DNA of 6,269 bases from Planctomycetota bacterium. Lineage in GTDB: Bacteria > Planctomycetota > Phycisphaerae > UBA1845. Made by a program: the position numbers and the translations under genes. Every line of letters starts with the position of its first letter. Positions within the stretch are counted from its first letter, which is position 1. The notes under the pieces are model-generated. The model searched no databases, was not told the origin of the DNA, and saw nothing but the letters and a program-made list of their open reading frames with translations. Of this stretch, positions 5,246 to 6,269 are shown in pieces. The stretch spans positions 1 through 6,269 of the forward strand of contig JAJRUK010000333.1 in the NCBI GenBank assembly GCA_024277835.1, in the 5' to 3' direction.

Positions 5246-6269
5246 TTAGTCGAGCAGCAACTTCGCCGGCAATTCAAGATAACTCTTGATCTCGCCCGTA
5301 AAGCGAGCGGCATTTGCTCCGTCGGTTGCACAATGGTCAAACGAAAGATTCAGCGGCATAACCAACGCCTTGACAATCTCGTCATCCTTGATGACCGGCT
5401 TCCACACCGACCGACCCAAGCCAAGAATCGCGATTTCCGGGTAGTTGATAATCGGCGTGCTGAACGTCCCGCCGAGCGCTCCGACGTTGGTAATCGTAAA
5501 CGTCCCGCCGCGAAGATCCTCGATCGCAAACTGATTCGCACGAATGCGGTCGGCAATACCCCGAATCGCGGTAGCAATTCCTCGGAGCGAAAGCTGATCG
5601 ACGTTGCGAATCACCGGCACGATCAAACCACGCTCCGAATCAACAGCTACACCGATGTTGATGTATTCCTTGTAGATGATCTGGCCCGATTCCTGATCGA
5701 AACTGGCGTTGAAGATCGGGTATTTGCGAATGGCTAGGCAAACCGCCCGAATCAAAAACGACATGACCGTCATTTTCGGGTCGTTCCCGGTCGCCTCGTT
5801 GAGGTCCTTTCGCATCGCCTCGAGCTTTGTAATATCCGCCTCATCGCCGTGCGTCACATGCACCGCGGTATAGGCTGACCGCGCCATTTGCCGAGCGATC
5901 GTCTTTCGGATCTGGGTCACCGGCTCGCGATAAATCCGGCCCCATTTATCGTTATCAGGCGTCCCCGGCAGCGGCGCAATCGGAGCAACCGCCACGCGAT
6001 GCGCTGGCGCAACAGGAGCCGTCGGAGCAGCAAGTCCACCAGCGACAGGTGCTTGCCCTCCAGCCGGCGCAGACGCCGCCCGTTGAACATCTTCTTTAAG
6101 AACGCGACCCCCCGGACCGCTTCCTTGAATCGTATCGATATCGACGCCCAGCTCCCGCGCGATCTTCCGCACAACAGGAGCCGCCGAAGCGGTCGTCTTA
6201 CGCGACCCCGACCCCGACCCCGACCGAGCCCCAGCCCCAGAAGGCAAAGGAGCCGCCGCAGGCGCAGAC
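5246..6269 (-). CDS. Dihydrolipoamide acyltransferase (E2) of a 2-oxoacid, probably pyruvate, dehydrogenase complex; 5' part outside window
   Basis: This core subunit transfers the acyl group from lipoate to CoA. About 340 C-terminal residues are visible and the frame stays open to the window edge (SAPAAAP-type linker), so the lipoyl domain(s) should lie beyond it. In order: an Ala/Pro/Gly/Ser linker; a peripheral subunit-binding domain encoded at about 6077-6181, with VRKIARELGVD and GSGPGGRVLKEDV; a second Ala/Pro linker; then the catalytic domain from about 5935 onward, starting REPVTQIRKTIARQM. The linker contains a GSGSGS run made by a hexamer DNA repeat. The active site reads FDHCATDGANAARF: the catalytic His (codon 5333-5335) and Asp (5321-5323) are present, but the Arg of the usual DHRxxDG is Cys (5330-5332). 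Whole-domain resemblance favours the pyruvate type over the branched-chain or oxoglutarate type, but substrate type is inference. E1 is presumably upstream. Confidence 0.93.
   Translation of the reverse strand, partial: SAPAAAPLPSGAGARSGSGSGSRKTTASAAPVVRKIARELGVDIDTIQGSGPGGRVLKEDVQRAASAPAGGQAPVAGGLAAPTAPVAPAHRVAVAPIAPLPGTPDNDKWGRIYREPVTQIRKTIARQMARSAYTAVHVTHGDEADITKLEAMRKDLNEATGNDPKMTVMSFLIRAVCLAIRKYPIFNASFDQESGQIIYKEYINIGVAVDSERGLIVPVIRNVDQLSLRGIATAIRGIADRIRANQFAIEDLRGGTFTITNVGALGGTFSTPIINYPEIAILGLGRSVWKPVIKDDEIVKALVMPLNLSFDHCATDGANAARFTGEIKSYLELPAKLLLD
6203..6225. repeat. Hexamer microsatellite (GACCCC) in the E2 linker
   Basis: Three full GACCCC units and a partial fourth run in tandem at 6204-6225. 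On the coding strand they encode alternating Gly-Ser. The hexamer period keeps the frame, so copy-number change would lengthen or shorten the linker without disrupting E2. Confidence 0.8.

Noticed and set aside
5234..5737. Plus-strand ORF antisense to the E2 gene
   Set aside because: It lies wholly opposite the conserved E2 catalytic domain and its product has no domain signature.
6245..6247. TTG codon as the start of the E2 gene
   Set aside because: The frame continues open to the window edge with the same Ala/Pro linker composition, and E2 proteins need a lipoyl domain upstream, so this is an internal Leu codon.

Overview
The window looks like chromosomal DNA from a planctomycete-like bacterium (Planctomycetota). 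This is inferred from two small proteins with the 'CxxCGYxLRGLP…CPECG' zinc-ribbon signature, which I associate with that phylum, from intergenic spaces filled with short palindromic repeats, and from a moderately GC-rich base composition. No rRNA or taxonomic marker gene is present, so the assignment is tentative.

Layout. Left part (1-1331, + strand): a pair of palindromes lies upstream of a tandem duplication with a period of exactly 590 bp. Each copy carries a conserved leader and one gene for a 166-residue protein with two predicted membrane segments and a C-terminal zinc ribbon (241-741 and 831-1331). Middle (1332-1484): the second copy converges on the minus-strand genes, and this gap holds a 25-nt inverted repeat close to the 3' end of the methyltransferase. 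Right part (1485-6269, all minus strand), in transcription order from the right edge: the dihydrolipoamide acyltransferase E2 of a 2-oxoacid (probably pyruvate) dehydrogenase complex, cut by the window edge; dihydrolipoamide dehydrogenase E3 (lpdA-like); a NodB-type polysaccharide deacetylase; and a class I SAM-dependent methyltransferase.

How the genes work together. E2 and E3 are partners in one complex: E2 carries acyl groups on lipoate and passes them to CoA, and E3 re-oxidises the lipoate and reduces NAD+. The E1 gene is not visible. The deacetylase and methyltransferase follow on the same strand and would suit envelope or exopolysaccharide modification. Nothing in the sequence links them functionally to the dehydrogenase, and a repeat cluster separates them from each other.

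The most striking non-coding signal is a set of REP-like elements of the form GTAG + short hairpin. Three identical 21-nt copies and one variant sit between 2410 and 2644. One forms the stop codon of the deacetylase gene and another is translated in frame inside the N-terminus of the methyltransferase, so these repeats appear to have reshaped the ends of both neighbouring genes. The second notable signal is the mosaic divergence of the zinc-ribbon duplication: near-identical ends, a strongly diverged membrane core, and a conserved leader with a possible leader peptide.
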